From Erysipelothrix sp. (GTDB lineage: Bacteria > Bacillota_I > Bacilli_A > Erysipelotrichales > Erysipelotrichaceae), in NCBI GenBank assembly GCA_030152625.1, contig JASLJD010000001.1:1-5191 (forward strand): a stretch of 5,191 bases of DNA. Direction: 5' to 3'. Below are positions 4,652 to 5,191 of the stretch, piece by piece. The notes under the pieces are model-generated. The model ran no database searches, was not told where the DNA came from, and was given only the letters and a program-made list of their open reading frames with translations. The translations under genes were made by a program, and so were the position numbers. The first letter of the stretch is position 1, and each line of letters opens with the position of its first letter.

Positions 4652-5191
4652 TTATTCAGCTTTTTTCTTTTCCACTATTTCAAGATGTAAATCTTCAAGT
4701 TGTTTTTCGGTTGCTAAAGCGGGAGCCATCGTCAGTGGACAACGGGCAGATGCGTTTTTCGGAAAGGCAATGACATCACGAATGGTATCCGATTTTGTCA
4801 AGGCCATCGCAAAGCGATCTAAACCGAAAGCAATGCCACCATGCGGTGGTGTTCCATATTCAAAGGCTTCAATAAAGAAACCAAAGCGTTTTTGAATTTG
4901 TTCATCGCTGAAACCAATCAACTGGAACATCTTCTTCTGCAAGGCTTGATCATAAATCCTCATCGAACCCCCTGCAATTTCGTAACCATTTAAAACAAGG
5001 TCATAAGCTTCAGCCATGACTTTCAATGGATCGCTATCAAGAAGTGGAATGTCTTCTTCTTTCGGTGCTGTAAATGGATGGTGGCGAGCAACCAACTCAC
5101 CTTCCTCACCCAATTCAAACATCGGGAAATCAAGGACCCAAAGATAATCAAATCGATCTTTATCAATTAAATCAAAGTCCTTCGCTACTTG
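4652..5191 (-). CDS. aspS: Aspartyl-tRNA synthetase, C-terminal 179 residues
   Basis: This is a 3' fragment of the class II synthetase that charges tRNA-Asp with aspartate; the gene runs off the right edge, and about 70 percent of the usual roughly 590 residues is outside. The reading frame is open through the last base, so the internal Met at 5122 is not the start. Fragment positions: YLWVLDFPMFE (16-26), ARHHPFTAP (35-43), LVLNGYEIAGGSMRI (65-79), which is part of the aspartate/adenylate site, class II motif 3 GGIAFGLDRFAMAL (118-131) with the ATP-binding arginine R126, then IRDVIAFPKNASARCPL (137-153) and a helical C-terminus. The GAD insertion domain and motifs 1 and 2 lie upstream, outside the window. 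A terminator follows, then the MATE gene. Confidence 0.98.
   Translation of the reverse strand, partial: QVAKDFDLIDKDRFDYLWVLDFPMFELGEEGELVARHHPFTAPKEEDIPLLDSDPLKVMAEAYDLVLNGYEIAGGSMRIYDQALQKKMFQLIGFSDEQIQKRFGFFIEAFEYGTPPHGGIAFGLDRFAMALTKSDTIRDVIAFPKNASARCPLTMAPALATEKQLEDLHLEIVEKKKAE

Noticed and set aside
4652..5122. A separate 156-residue gene starting at the Met at 5122
   Set aside because: The frame stays open to the right edge and the extra 23 codons match aspartyl-tRNA synthetase, so this is an internal Met of aspS.

Overview
The window looks like an ordinary chromosomal segment of a low-GC Bacillota (Firmicutes). The evidence is the infC-rpmI-rplT block with a long attenuator-type leader, strong AGGAGG ribosome binding sites, AT-rich wobble positions and protein sequences closest in style to bacilli or Erysipelotrichia-like lineages. 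TGA is used as a stop (rdgB) and tryptophan is TGG, so I see no sign of a mycoplasma-type code. I cannot name the genus. I see no mobile element, CRISPR array, rRNA or tRNA gene.

Left part (1-1530): the first 14 codons of trmL (tRNA 2'-O-methyltransferase) lie at the left edge, overlapping the end of rdgB (dITP/XTP pyrophosphatase) by four bases; both are on the minus strand. A 30-base gap separates rdgB from a divergent plus-strand gene for a choline-kinase/APH-fold phosphotransferase. That gap holds two promoters whose -10 boxes overlap by five bases. The plus-strand mRNA is predicted to be leaderless. The kinase gene ends at a perfect bidirectional terminator shared with the convergent marR gene.

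Middle part (1514-3277, minus strand): infC-rpmI-rplT (IF3, L35, L20) followed one base later by a MarR-family regulator resembling FabT. A consensus promoter overlaps the end of the upstream MATE gene. It is followed by a 148-nt leader with a Rho-independent terminator and a competing upstream pairing arm, as expected of an L20-controlled attenuator. infC most likely starts at a rare AUC codon, not at the GTG three codons upstream.

Right part (3260-5191, minus strand): a complete MATE-family efflux protein and the last 179 codons of aspS (aspartyl-tRNA synthetase), with a hairpin terminator between them.

Most genes serve translation (aspS, infC, rpmI, rplT, trmL) or nucleotide-pool cleaning (rdgB), with a transporter, a small-molecule kinase and a regulator placed between them. 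I found no convincing new multi-gene system. The points worth attention are regulatory: the overlapping divergent promoters, the leaderless kinase mRNA, the AUC start, the attenuator, and a regulator gene attached to a ribosomal-protein operon.
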